NCBI RefSeq assembly: GCF_000519205.1
Contig: NZ_JAFB01000019.1
Coordinates: 62,001 to 126,000 of the forward strand
Direction: 5' to 3'
Source: Amycolatopsis taiwanensis DSM 45107
GTDB taxonomy: Bacteria > Actinomycetota > Actinomycetes > Mycobacteriales > Pseudonocardiaceae
DNA: 64,000 nt
The position numbers and the translations under genes were made by a program. A model generated the notes under the pieces. It was not told where the DNA came from and made no database searches. It saw nothing but the letters and a program-made list of their open reading frames with translations. Shown in pieces: positions 8,349-17,879 of the stretch (position 1 is its first letter; every line of letters begins with the position of its first letter).

Positions 8349-8898
8349 AGTCCGTAGGAACGTCGTCGTCCAGGAGGGTCGCGTCGGCGCCCGCGTTCTT
8401 TAGTTCGTCACGGACGACGGCGTAGGCGAGGCCCTGCGGGTACCCCTTGCGGGCGAGGGTGCCGAGCAGCCGCCGGGTGGCGGCCTGCTCGTCAAGCCCC
8501 GTCATGGACCTCAACCGCTTGCGTACGAGTTCCCGGGCACGCTGCTCCTCGGTTTCCCGGTCGATCTCCCCCGCCGCCCGTGCGGCGACCTCACCGTCGA
8601 CCCCCTTGCGCTTCAGTTCCGCGACCAGGGCAGTCCTGGCCAGCCCCTGATGGGTGTGACGTGAGCGCACCCACTGCTCGGCGAAGGCGCCATCGTCCAC
8701 CAGCTTCGCGTCATCCAGCTTGCCGAGCAGGGTTTCCCGGAGCTCCTCGTCGAATCCCTTGCGGCGCAACGCCTGCCGAAGTTCTTCCTTGGTGCGCGGG
8801 CGGGCGGCCAACAGGTCGAAGCAGATCTCCTTGGCTTTCTTCCAGGCCTCGTCCGGAGAGAGCTCCGCGGGATCAACTTTCGCCACGGTCGTTACCAC
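8347..8898 (-). CDS. recX: RecX, regulator of RecA
   Basis: A 183-residue, helix-rich protein with RecX repeats (LLAARPRTKEELRQAL, KLVDDGAFAEQWVRSR, RARELVRKRLRSM). RecX binds RecA filaments and limits their activity. It lies downstream of recA on the same strand, as usual. The start is uncertain: GTG 8898 gives the listed protein, but an ATG at 8914 with AAGGA just upstream opens a 13-codon frame (MNRLFGGNDRGES, then stop) one base out of phase, which hints at a frameshift or a leader. Element A copy 1 lies immediately upstream. Confidence 0.85.
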   Translation of the reverse strand: MVTTVAKVDPAELSPDEAWKKAKEICFDLLAARPRTKEELRQALRRKGFDEELRETLLGKLDDAKLVDDGAFAEQWVRSRHTHQGLARTALVAELKRKGVDGEVAARAAGEIDRETEEQRARELVRKRLRSMTGLDEQAATRRLLGTLARKGYPQGLAYAVVRDELKNAGADATLLDDDVPTD

Positions 8899-8910
8899 CG
8901 AACAATCTGT

Positions 8911-9145
8911 TCATGCTCGTTCCTTCGCGAGTTTGCGCGCGACCGCGACCGGGTCGACAGGGCGCTGCCGACGAACTCCGGTCACGTCGTCTTCAACGCC
9001 GCCCTGGCTCCCCGCCGGCAAGGGGGTCTGGGGGCTTGCCCCCAGCCGGGGTGTGGGGGCCGAGCCCCCACAAGACACAGCCCTGGCGGCGGCGCGCTCT
9101 GCGGTCGCTCTTGCCGGCCGCGACTTGACACAAAGGGGGTCATGC
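8911..9145 (-). repeat. element A copy 1 (degenerate, carries a nested REP)
   Basis: Reading on the minus strand, it begins with TGTGTCAAGTCGCGGC and ends with GTCGACCCGGTCGCG..AAACTCGCGAAGGAAC just before ATG 8914. The tail would encode RPVDPVAVARKLAKERA and its TGA overlaps that ATG. The 6-bp sequence GCATGA flanks both ends (9140-9145 and 8911-8916 on the plus strand as TCATGC). The mini-gene is broken: one base is gained near the 5' end and a palindromic REP element replaces the central hairpin. It fills the recA-recX spacer. Confidence 0.75.
9020..9076. repeat. REP-like palindromic repeat copy 1
   Basis: Two adjacent stem-loops: CTGGGGGCTTGCCCCCAG at 9028-9045 and TGGGGGCCGAGCCCCCA at 9054-9070, spaced by CCGGGGTG. 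The same 57-bp unit in inverted orientation is found inside the lhr gene at about 14354-14412. It sits inside element A copy 1, so it arrived after that element. Confidence 0.85.
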
Positions 9146-9168
9146 ACCCTCCATGCGGCACCGGCCGA

Positions 9169-10209
<1,041 letters not shown>

Positions 10210-10345
10210 GAAATCCACCTCGCTGGTCAGAGCCTGTAGGGCTGGTTACCGGTCTTGAGCTGTCGGCCCGACGCTACGGGCGGGGTACGACAATTCCGGA
10301 CGCCTCCGGCGGCCGGCCCGGGATCGCCGACACCCACACCATAGA

Positions 10346-10359
10346 CGAACACGTGTTCG
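10346..10359. promoter_or_regulatory. LexA (SOS) box upstream of recA
   Basis: CGAACACGTGTTCG is a perfect palindrome of the actinobacterial SOS form GAAC-N4-GTTC. It lies between recA and the DUF3046 gene in a 195-bp spacer, on the side from which recA is transcribed. The identical 14 bases recur upstream of the HEPN gene at 18525-18538. Confidence 0.85.
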
Positions 10360-10404
10360 AGGCAAGTAGTGACACGCCTTTGCGGCAAGATTTTTCCGCC
10401 CCGG

Positions 10405-10599
10405 CTACCGGCGCTCGGCGGGCACGTCGAAGGCCACGCAGACCTCCCGCCAGATCTCCTTCGCCGGGATTCCCGCCGCCAGCGCCTGGTCGACGGTGCG
10501 GCCGCCCAGCCCGCTGAGCACGTGGTCCTTGGCCAGTACCTCGGCCCGGCCGGGGCCGAACTCCTCGGCCATCAACCTGCGGAAAACGGTGATACGCAT
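10405..10599 (-). CDS. DUF3046 domain protein
   Basis: A 64-residue protein (MRITVFRRLMAEEFGPGRAE...) that matches the actinobacterial DUF3046 family in length and content; it is regularly found just upstream of recA, as here. It is highly charged and has no membrane segment. No function is known. ATG 10599 is chosen as the family start; a longer frame to 10668 would add an Arg-rich, unconserved tail. Confidence 0.82.
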   Translation of the reverse strand: MRITVFRRLMAEEFGPGRAEVLAKDHVLSGLGGRTVDQALAAGIPAKEIWREVCVAFDVPAERR

Positions 10600-10688
10600 C
10601 GAGGACAAGACTAGCCGCCGCACGCTCCGGACCCGGTGGGCCACCCGTTGCGACGGCGGGCCCACCACGACCCACGTACCGTGAAGGC

Positions 10689-10811
10689 ATGTTCGCCCAA
10701 GAAGTGCCGGCCTGGGGTTCCACGGCGCTCACCGTGGTCTCCATCGCGGTACTGGTTTCCGCGCTGGTGGTGGCGCTGCGGGCGCTGTGGAACTTCCGCA
10801 ACCGGAAGTAA
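10689..10811 (+). CDS. 40-residue single-pass membrane peptide
   Basis: ATG 10689 to TAA 10811. The peptide is MFAQEVPAWGS, then a hydrophobic helix of about 22 residues (TALTVVSIAVLVSALVVALR), then a basic tail LWNFRNRK. The inside-positive C-terminus suggests an N-out anchor. It is divergent from the DUF3046 gene, GTGAAGG precedes the start weakly, and a stem-loop follows. I do not recognise the family; such tiny helices are often missed by annotation. Confidence 0.5.
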   Translation: MFAQEVPAWGSTALTVVSIAVLVSALVVALRALWNFRNRK

Positions 10812-10868
10812 CCGCCCGCCCGGCCGGCCGGCCGGCCGGATGGCCTGCTCGACGCGGCCGGAAGGCTG

Positions 10869-10914
10869 GCCTGCGCCCGGTTGCCGCCGACGGCCGGTCG
10901 GCCGGGGCGCAGGC
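10869..10914 (+). terminator. stem-loop between the small membrane gene and lhr
   Basis: GCCTGCGCCC (10869-10878) pairs with GGGCGCAGGC (10905-10914), and a GC-rich loop can fold further (CGGCCG-GT-CGGCCG). It follows the 40-residue gene and precedes lhr by about 35 bp. It may end the small transcript. Confidence 0.45.
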
Positions 10915-10949
10915 GGTCACTCGCGGAAATGTCGGTGGGCGGGTTCATG

Positions 10950-13900
10950 ATGGTGGACGTGAACGATTCGCTGGCGTTGTTCTCCCCCGCCACCCGGAAC
11001 TGGTTCTCCGGGGCCTTCGCCGCGCCCACCGCCGCCCAGTCGGGCGCCTGGGCGGCGGCGCAGGCGGGCGAGCACGCGCTGGTGGTGGCCCCGACCGGGT
11101 CCGGAAAGACCCTCGCGGCCTTCCTCTGGGCGCTCGACCGGCTGGCGGTCGAGCCGCCGCCGGCGGCTCCGGGGCAGCGCTGCCGGGTCCTGTACGTGTC
11201 GCCGTTGAAGGCGCTCGCGGTGGACGTCCAGCGCAACCTGCGCGCACCGCTGGCCGGGATCTCGCAGGCCGCGCGCCGGCTCGGCGACGCTCCTCCGGAG
11301 ATCAGCGTGGGCATGCGCACCGGAGACACGCCGGCGGCGGAGCGGCGTTCGTTCGGTCGCACGCCGCCCGACATCCTGGTCACCACTCCGGAGTCGCTGT
11401 TCCTCATCCTCACCTCGTCGGCGCGGGAGTCGCTGCGGGGCGTGGAGACGGTGATCGTCGACGAGGTGCACGCGGTCGCGGGCACCAAGCGCGGGGCGCA
11501 CCTGGCGCTGTCGCTGGAGCGGCTGGACGCCTTGCTACCCAAGCCCGCGCAACGCATCGGGCTGTCGGCCACCGTCCGGCCGGTCGACGAGGTGAGCGCG
11601 TTCCTCGGCGGCGGGCGGCCGGTGCGGGTGGTGCAGCCGGACCCGCTGAAGACGATCGAGGTCCGGGTCGAGGTCCCGGTCGCGGACATGGGAAACCTCG
11701 ACAGCCCCGGCCAGCCGCCGGAACCGCCTTCGTTCGGCGGGGCCGGTACGCAGGAGGAGGTCCCCGGATCGGAGGTGCCGCGCCCGTCGATCTGGCCGTC
11801 GGTGGAACAACGGGTGCTGGAGCTCATCCGTGAGCACCGCTCGACGATCGTGTTCGCGAATTCGCGGCGGCTGACCGAACGGCTGACCGCGCGGCTCAAC
11901 GAGCTTGCCGCCGAACAGGACGGGGCCGGGCCGGACCCGGACGGGACCGGGCGCCCACAACGGTTCCCGGCCGAAGCGATCGGGGAGTCCGGACTCACCA
12001 CCGGCATGGTGGCCACGATCGCCAAGGCGCACCACGGGTCGATGTCGCGTGACCAGCGCACGCACGTGGAGGAGGAGCTGAAGTCGGGCCGACTTCCGTG
12101 CGTGGTCGCCACCTCCTCGCTGGAACTGGGCATCGACATGGGCGCGGTGGATCTGGTGATCCAGATCGAGGCGCCGCCGACGGTGGCCTCCGGCCTGCAG
12201 CGGGTGGGCCGGGCCGGGCACCACGTGGGCGCGGTGTCGACCGGCGTGCTGTTCCCGAAGTTCCGCGGCGATCTCGTCTCCTGCGCCGTGGTGTCGGAGC
12301 GCATGACCTCGGGCGCGATCGAGGCCGTGCGCTATCCGCGCAATCCGCTGGACGTGCTGGCGCAGCACATCGTCTCGATGGTCGCGGTCGAGTCGTGGAC
12401 GGTGACCGACCTGGCCACCACGGTCCGGCGGGCGGCGCCGTTCACCGCGCTGCCGGACGATGCCCTGCTCGCCGTGCTGGACATGCTCGCGGGCCGGTAT
12501 CCGAGCGAGGAGTTCGGCGAGCTCCGTCCGCGGATCACCTGGGACCGGGTGAGCGGGCAGTTGCACGGGCGTCCCGGGGCACAGCGGCTCGCGGTCACCT
12601 CCGGCGGCACCATCCCCGACCGTGGCCTGTTCACCGTGATGACCCCGGGCGAGGGCGGCAGGCCCGGCTCCCGGGTGGGCGAGCTGGACGAGGAGATGGT
12701 CTACGAGTCCCGGGTCGGCGACACCATCCTGCTCGGCACCTCCTCCTGGCGGGTTACCGACATCACCCAGGACAGGGTGATCGTGGTACCGGCGCCTGGC
12801 GAGCCGGCCAGGATGCCGTTCTGGAAGGGGGATGCGCCCGGCCGGCCACTCGAACTCGGCCGCGCGCTCGGCGCGTTCGTGCGCGAACTGTCCACATCGG
12901 ACGAAGCCGCGGCCAGGGAGCGCGCGGCGGCGGCCGGGCTCGACGAGCGCGCTTGCGACAACCTGCTCGGATACCTGGCCGAGCAGCGGACGGCGACCCG
13001 GCATGTCCCCAACGACCGCACCGTGCTGCTGGAGCGGTTCCGGGACGAGCTCGGGGACTGGCGGATCGTGCTGCACTCGCAGTTCGGCGCGCAGGTGAAC
13101 GCGCCGTGGGCACTGGCGATCGCGGCACGGCTGCGCGAAAACCGCGGGGTGGACGCGCAGGTCATGCATTCCGACGACGGGATCGTGCTGCGCCTGCCCG
13201 ACGCGCTCGAGGCCGACGGGACCGAGGTGACCATCGGGGCCGAGGACATGGTGCTCGACCCGGAGGAGGTCGAGCAGCTGATCGTCGCCGAGGTGGGCGG
13301 CTCGGCGTTGTTCGCCGCTCGGTTCCGGGAATGCGCGGCGCGTTCGCTGCTCCTGCCGCGGCGAGATCCGCGGCGGCGCACACCGCTGTGGCAGCAACGG
13401 CAACGCGCCTCCCAGCTGCTGGCCGTTGCGGCGAAGTACGAACGGTTCCCGGTCGTGCTGGAGGCGATGCGGGAATGTCTGCAGGACGTCTACGACGTGG
13501 GCGGCCTGCGTGAGCTGATGAGCGACGTGCGGGCCAGGCGGGTCCGGGTCGTCGAGGTCCAGACGCAGTCGGCGTCACCGTTCGCACGCAGCCTGATGTT
13601 CGGCTACATCGGGATGTTCCTCTACGAGACCGACGCGCCGCTGGCCGAGCGGCGGGCGGCGGCGCTGGCCCTGGATTCGACGCTGCTGGCCGAACTGCTG
13701 GGCACCGAAGCGATCCGGGAGCTGCTGGACGCCGAGGTGGTGGCGGAGGTCGAGCGTTCGCTGCAGCGGTTGGACCCGGACCGGCATGCCCGCGGAGTCG
13801 AGGACGCCGCGGACCTGTTCCGGTTCCTGGGCGATCTTTCCGACGCCGAAGCCTCGGCGCGCGGCATCCGTCCCGAGTGGGTGTCGGAGCTGACCGCCGC

Positions 13901-15641
13901 ACGGCGCGTGATCCGGGTGCGGATCGCGGGCCAGGACCGGACCATCGCGATCGAGGACGCGGGCCGCGTTCGGGACGCGCTCGGGGTCGCCCTGCCGATC
14001 GGCGTGCCCGAGGCGTTCACCGAACCGGTCGGCGATCCGCTCGGCGACCTGCTGGCCCGCTACGCACGAACCCGGGGCCCGTTCCCGGCGCGACAGGCCG
14101 CCGAGCGGTTCGGCCTCGGCACCGCGGTGGTGGCCGGGGTGCTGGACCGGCTGGCCTCGGACGGGCGTCTGGTGCGCGGCGAGCTGAGCCCGGTGGGCCA
14201 TCCCGACGTGCACGGGGTGGGCACGGAGTACTGCGACGCGGCGGTGCTGCGTCGCCTTCGCCGTGCGTCGCTGGCCCGGCTCCGGGCGGAGGTGGAGCCC
14301 GTGGAGCCGGCCGCGTTGGGCCGGTTCCTGCCGTCCTGGCACGGTGTTGGCAGCGTCTTGTGGGGGTTCAACCCCCACACCCCGACTGGGGGCAAGCCCC
14401 CAGACCCCCTTCGGATGCGTACCGCCCCCACGGCGGACGATGTGCTCTCGGTCGTGGAGCAGTTGGCCGGCGCGCCGCTACCGGCCAGCGCGGTGGAGTC
14501 GCTGATCCTGCCGAGCAGGTTGCCCGGTTACTACCCGGCGCTGCTCGACGAGCTCACCGTCGCGGGTGAGGTCACCTGGGCCGGTTGCGGTGCCCTGGCC
14601 GGTGGAGACGGCTGGTTGGCACTCGCCCCCGCCGACGTCGCGGACCTGTTGCTGCCCGATGTAGACGAGCAGGCGCCGGAGGACCCACTGCACCGGGCGA
14701 TCCTGTCGACCCTGGATGGCGGCGCGCTGTTCTTCCGCCAGTTGGTCGACCGGGTTTCGCCCCTGGTCGACCAGCCCCTGGTCGATAGCGACGTGGTGGC
14801 TGCCCTGTGGGATCTCGTCTGGGCCGGCCAGGTCACCGGCGACACGCTGGGGCCGGTACGCGCGGTGGTTTCCGGGCGCGGCGCGACGCACAAGCCTCGC
14901 CAGTCCACGCCGCGTAGCCGCTATGCGCGGATGCGCGCCGGACGCCCGGCCATGCCCTCCCGCACCGGGCCGCCCACGGTGGCGGGCCGGTGGGCGCTGG
15001 TCCCACCGCGTGAACCGGACCCGACTCGTCGCACGCACGCCCGTACCGAGGCGTTCCTCGAACGGCACGGCGTGCTCACCCGGGGCGCGCTGGAAACCGA
15101 GCGGGTGACGGGTGGATTTTCCGGAATCTACAAGGTTCTTCGCGGCATGGAGGATTCCGGCCAGGTGATCCGGGGCTACGTCGTCGAGGGTCTGGGCGCC
15201 GCGCAGTTCGCGGCGCGTGGTGCCGTGGACCGGCTGCGCGCACTGTCCGATCCGGGCGGCTCCCGGCGAACGAACGAGGCGATCGTCCTCGCGGCCACCG
15301 ATCCCGCGCAGCCCTACGGCGCCGCGCTGCCCTGGCCCGCGCCGGCCGGGGAAACCAGGCACCGCCCGGCGCGCAAGGCCGGGGCGCTGGTGGTGCTCGT
15401 GGACGGGGTTCCCGCGATCTACGTCGAGCGCGGCGGGCGATCGCTGCTGTCGTTCACCGACGAGGAACCGACACTGCGTGCGGCGGCGCAGGCGCTGTCC
15501 CGCGCGGTCCACGACGGCTGGCTCGGCCAGCTCGCCGTGCAGCGGGCCGACGGCGAACTGGCCCTGACCTCCGCGCTCGCCGACATCCTGCGCGAGGCCG
15601 GTTTCCGAGCCACGCCGAAGGGCCTTCGCCTCCGCGCCTGA
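10950..15641 (+). CDS. lhr: Lhr-like ATP-dependent helicase
   Basis: About 1,563 residues, the size of large actinobacterial Lhr (1,500-1,580). SF2 motifs: TAAQSGAW, Walker A APTGSGKT at residues 48-54, DEVH box near 170 (VIVDEVHAVAG), SATVRPV, and the C-terminal motif VI region QRVGRAGHHVG. Lhr is a DNA-repair 3'-5' helicase with a winged-helix core and a long C-terminal domain. ATG 10950 is chosen; GTG 10959 is an alternative. At about residues 1134-1155 a REP-like repeat (see the repeat entry) adds PHTPTGGKPPDP-like residues in frame, with no stop, so the product carries an insertion of about 20 residues. Confidence 0.9.
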   Translation: MVDVNDSLALFSPATRNWFSGAFAAPTAAQSGAWAAAQAGEHALVVAPTGSGKTLAAFLWALDRLAVEPPPAAPGQRCRVLYVSPLKALAVDVQRNLRAPLAGISQAARRLGDAPPEISVGMRTGDTPAAERRSFGRTPPDILVTTPESLFLILTSSARESLRGVETVIVDEVHAVAGTKRGAHLALSLERLDALLPKPAQRIGLSATVRPVDEVSAFLGGGRPVRVVQPDPLKTIEVRVEVPVADMGNLDSPGQPPEPPSFGGAGTQEEVPGSEVPRPSIWPSVEQRVLELIREHRSTIVFANSRRLTERLTARLNELAAEQDGAGPDPDGTGRPQRFPAEAIGESGLTTGMVATIAKAHHGSMSRDQRTHVEEELKSGRLPCVVATSSLELGIDMGAVDLVIQIEAPPTVASGLQRVGRAGHHVGAVSTGVLFPKFRGDLVSCAVVSERMTSGAIEAVRYPRNPLDVLAQHIVSMVAVESWTVTDLATTVRRAAPFTALPDDALLAVLDMLAGRYPSEEFGELRPRITWDRVSGQLHGRPGAQRLAVTSGGTIPDRGLFTVMTPGEGGRPGSRVGELDEEMVYESRVGDTILLGTSSWRVTDITQDRVIVVPAPGEPARMPFWKGDAPGRPLELGRALGAFVRELSTSDEAAARERAAAAGLDERACDNLLGYLAEQRTATRHVPNDRTVLLERFRDELGDWRIVLHSQFGAQVNAPWALAIAARLRENRGVDAQVMHSDDGIVLRLPDALEADGTEVTIGAEDMVLDPEEVEQLIVAEVGGSALFAARFRECAARSLLLPRRDPRRRTPLWQQRQRASQLLAVAAKYERFPVVLEAMRECLQDVYDVGGLRELMSDVRARRVRVVEVQTQSASPFARSLMFGYIGMFLYETDAPLAERRAAALALDSTLLAELLGTEAIRELLDAEVVAEVERSLQRLDPDRHARGVEDAADLFRFLGDLSDAEASARGIRPEWVSELTAARRVIRVRIAGQDRTIAIEDAGRVRDALGVALPIGVPEAFTEPVGDPLGDLLARYARTRGPFPARQAAERFGLGTAVVAGVLDRLASDGRLVRGELSPVGHPDVHGVGTEYCDAAVLRRLRRASLARLRAEVEPVEPAALGRFLPSWHGVGSVLWGFNPHTPTGGKPPDPLRMRTAPTADDVLSVVEQLAGAPLPASAVESLILPSRLPGYYPALLDELTVAGEVTWAGCGALAGGDGWLALAPADVADLLLPDVDEQAPEDPLHRAILSTLDGGALFFRQLVDRVSPLVDQPLVDSDVVAALWDLVWAGQVTGDTLGPVRAVVSGRGATHKPRQSTPRSRYARMRAGRPAMPSRTGPPTVAGRWALVPPREPDPTRRTHARTEAFLERHGVLTRGALETERVTGGFSGIYKVLRGMEDSGQVIRGYVVEGLGAAQFAARGAVDRLRALSDPGGSRRTNEAIVLAATDPAQPYGAALPWPAPAGETRHRPARKAGALVVLVDGVPAIYVERGGRSLLSFTDEEPTLRAAAQALSRAVHDGWLGQLAVQRADGELALTSALADILREAGFRATPKGLRLRA
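14354..14412. repeat. REP-like palindromic repeat copy 2, inside lhr
   Basis: Stem-loops TGGGGGTTCAACCCCCA (14361-14377) and CTGGGGGCAAGCCCCCAG (14386-14403), spaced by CACCCCGA. This is the reverse complement of the copy at 9020-9076 with only a few differences. It lies in a coding region and keeps the reading frame open. Confidence 0.85.
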
Positions 15642-15709
15642 CCGCCCGAGGGGAAAGCTCAGCACCCGCACCACGCCGTAAACTCGTCGCGGCAGAGAGG
15701 ACAAGATTC

Positions 15710-16210
15710 ATGGCGATGCGGGAACTGCGGTACTTCGGTGATCCGGTGCTGAAAACGGTCTGCGACCCGGTGACCCGGTTCGACAAGGGCACCAAGTCAC
15801 TGGTGACCGACCTTCTCGACACGGTACGGCCCGATGGCCGCGCCGGGCTGGCGGCACCGCAGATCGGTGTCGGCCTCCGCGTGTTCAGCTACGACGTGGA
15901 GGGCCAGTTCGGCTACGTCATCAACCCTGAGATCGTCGAGCTTTCCGCGGCCACGCACGAAATCGGCGAGGGCTGCCTCTCGGTGCCCGAACTATGGTTC
16001 CCCACCGTCCGGGCCGAGCACGCGGTGGTGCGCGGCGTCGACCTGCGCAACGAACCCGTTGTGGTGGAAGGAAAAGATGTGCTTGCCCAATGCCTGCAGC
16101 ACGAGACCGACCATCTTGACGGCCTGCTCTACCTGGACCGGCTGACCAAGGACCGCAAACGGCAGGCCATGGGGCAGATGCGGGAAAAGGCCTGGTTCCG
16201 GCGAGCGTAG
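15710..16210 (+). CDS. def: peptide deformylase
   Basis: A 166-residue Fe/Zn hydrolase that removes the formyl group from nascent peptides. The three family motifs are present: GLAAPQ at 46-51, EGCLS at 87-91 (metal Cys) and HETDH at 131-135 (metal His and catalytic Glu). ATG 15710 has AGAGAGG about 9 bases upstream; ATG 15716 is a possible alternative. It follows lhr by 68 bp on the same strand. Length is short-normal for a type 1/3 actinobacterial enzyme. Confidence 0.95.
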   Translation: MAMRELRYFGDPVLKTVCDPVTRFDKGTKSLVTDLLDTVRPDGRAGLAAPQIGVGLRVFSYDVEGQFGYVINPEIVELSAATHEIGEGCLSVPELWFPTVRAEHAVVRGVDLRNEPVVVEGKDVLAQCLQHETDHLDGLLYLDRLTKDRKRQAMGQMREKAWFRRA

Positions 16211-16342
16211 AGCTTCCGGTACGGCCGCTCTCCCACCACCGCCGTCGTCCATCCGTATCGGCCACATCACCGAAGGCTGCTCGTCCCGCCGAGGCGCCGA
16301 CAGCGCGGCAATCGTGTCGGAACAACGAACCGGTGATTTCGC

Positions 16343-17020
16343 CTACGCGAGCAGGAACTCGTTGCCTTCGGGGTCCAGGAGGTGCCCGGCACCGGCGATC
16401 CGCGCCCCAAGCTCGCGCAACCGGTCCGGTTCTTCGCCGGCGACCTCCAGCCGCAGCCGGTCCGGACCCGTCCTGGGCTCCGCGGTGCGCAAGAATTCCA
16501 GCCACGGGCCGCCTCCGCCGGCCGCCCGTAGGCCGACGATCACGTCTTCCCGCGCGGCGATCCGCCAGCCGGTGACCGCCGCCCAAAAGGTGGCCGCCGC
16601 GAACGGGTCCAGCGAGTCCACGACGATCGCCGCGAGGGCGCCGGTGGTGTAGTTCGGCCGCGGTTCGAGCACGCAAAACTCATTGCCCTCCGGGTCGACC
16701 ATGACCTGCCACGGCACGGCGCCCTGACCGATGTCCCACTTCCGGGCACCCAACTCGACGGCGCGGGCGACTGTGGTCGCCTGGTCGTCTGGCGAAGTGC
16801 TCGCCAGATCAAGATGGATGCGGTTTTTGGCCTCCACGGTTTCGTGCTTGCTGGTGGCAACGGGTGCGAACCCCAGGTCGAGTTCGCACCCGTTGGAGGC
16901 CGGGGCCCGCGCCGTCACGCCACCGGCCGTCGTGACCTCCCAGCCCAGCAGTGCCGCCCAGAATTCCGCCAGTTCTCCCGGGCGGGTCGCATCGATCACC
17001 AGTCTCCGCAGTGCGGCCAT
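16343..17020 (-). CDS. two-domain VOC (glyoxalase-like) protein
   Basis: 225 residues with two repeated VOC halves (each starting with a LxxLVID/LAAIVVDS-type strand and an EFWAALLGWEV/AATFWAAVTGWR helix, each ending in DPEGNEF). The doubled VOC fold usually binds a metal or small electrophile; the substrate cannot be told. ATG 17020 begins MAALRRLVID, and GGATAGGG lies upstream; an in-frame ATG at 17047 is less likely. It is followed by a 132-bp spacer without a gene. Confidence 0.8.
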   Translation of the reverse strand: MAALRRLVIDATRPGELAEFWAALLGWEVTTAGGVTARAPASNGCELDLGFAPVATSKHETVEAKNRIHLDLASTSPDDQATTVARAVELGARKWDIGQGAVPWQVMVDPEGNEFCVLEPRPNYTTGALAAIVVDSLDPFAAATFWAAVTGWRIAAREDVIVGLRAAGGGGPWLEFLRTAEPRTGPDRLRLEVAGEEPDRLRELGARIAGAGHLLDPEGNEFLLA

Positions 17021-17080
17021 GCCGTGAACCCTATCCACGCTGTTCACTGGTTATCCGGTAGCGCTTCCCCACGTACCGTT

Positions 17081-17845
17081 TCACCGAGTGGCCAGTCTCA
17101 GCAGTGCCCACAGTTGAGCGATCGCGTCCGGATCGCCGTCCCAGGTGACCGCATGGTGCCCGACCCTGCCCCACAGCCACAGATACACCGACATGGGTGA
17201 GCTGGACACGATGCTGTCCGCTTGCTCGGCTTCCGCGGCGGAGCAGTGCCAAGCGATCGTCTCGTCGGGCCCGGCTCGCGCAATCCAGGTGTGGCCCGCG
17301 GTCTGTACCGCGACCGACCTGGTCGTGGTGCCGGAGAGGCCGAGCATGGGCAGCCGCCGGCCGAACCACGCCGACAGCACCTCGTCGATCCCGTCGATCG
17401 CGATGTCCTCGGCGATCTCGGTGATGTCGACACCGGCCGCGCCCTGTACATCCGTGCGATGGATCGTCGTTTCGTGTGCCATCCGGCGGGACCAGAACCC
17501 GTAGGTCAGATCCGCCGGCCACCAGCCGGCCGCGTACTGGCCCGGATCGTGCGTGGTCAGCTCGCCGAGCAGGGCCGCCAGGCCGGTCCGCAGATACTGC
17601 TCGGTCGTCTGGCCGGGCACCGGATCGCTCTGCCAGCGCCGAGGCCGGTGGCCCTCGGTGATCCACAACCTGGCCACCCGGTAGATGCCGCCCACGTGAC
17701 GGACGATCTCACCGACGGTGAATCCGGCACAGGCAGGCACCGGTGTGTCCGGCGGCGCGGCTCGCGCGGCCCCGGTGAGCAACTCGACCTCGACGCCGAG
17801 CGTCTCCAGGAACCGGCCGTGGTCGATCAAGGCCTGCCCGGACAT
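17081..17845 (-). CDS. DinB/maleylpyruvate isomerase-fold, mycothiol-dependent enzyme-like protein
   Basis: 254 residues with the N-terminal DinB-like four-helix domain typical of the mycothiol-dependent maleylpyruvate isomerase family: a histidine in the N-terminal helix region (IVRHVGGIYRVARL), the RRMAHETTIHRTD motif with two His (likely metal ligands), and a C-terminal domain with YLWLWGR. These proteins use mycothiol as cofactor or act as thiol transferases; the substrate is unknown. ATG 17845 begins MSGQALIDHGRFLETLG. It lies 34 bp after the HEPN gene and so probably shares its SOS promoter. Confidence 0.82.
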   Translation of the reverse strand: MSGQALIDHGRFLETLGVEVELLTGAARAAPPDTPVPACAGFTVGEIVRHVGGIYRVARLWITEGHRPRRWQSDPVPGQTTEQYLRTGLAALLGELTTHDPGQYAAGWWPADLTYGFWSRRMAHETTIHRTDVQGAAGVDITEIAEDIAIDGIDEVLSAWFGRRLPMLGLSGTTTRSVAVQTAGHTWIARAGPDETIAWHCSAAEAEQADSIVSSSPMSVYLWLWGRVGHHAVTWDGDPDAIAQLWALLRLATR

Positions 17846-17879
17846 CAGGGCGCCGTCTTTCCCCGGCCCCGCACCGCGG

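Noticed and set aside
8899..8911. GAACAATCTGTTC upstream of recX as a LexA box
   Set aside because: The arms GAAC and GTTC are spaced by 5 rather than 4 bases, so it does not fit the actinobacterial SOS box; the sequence is also coding in the 13-codon leader frame.
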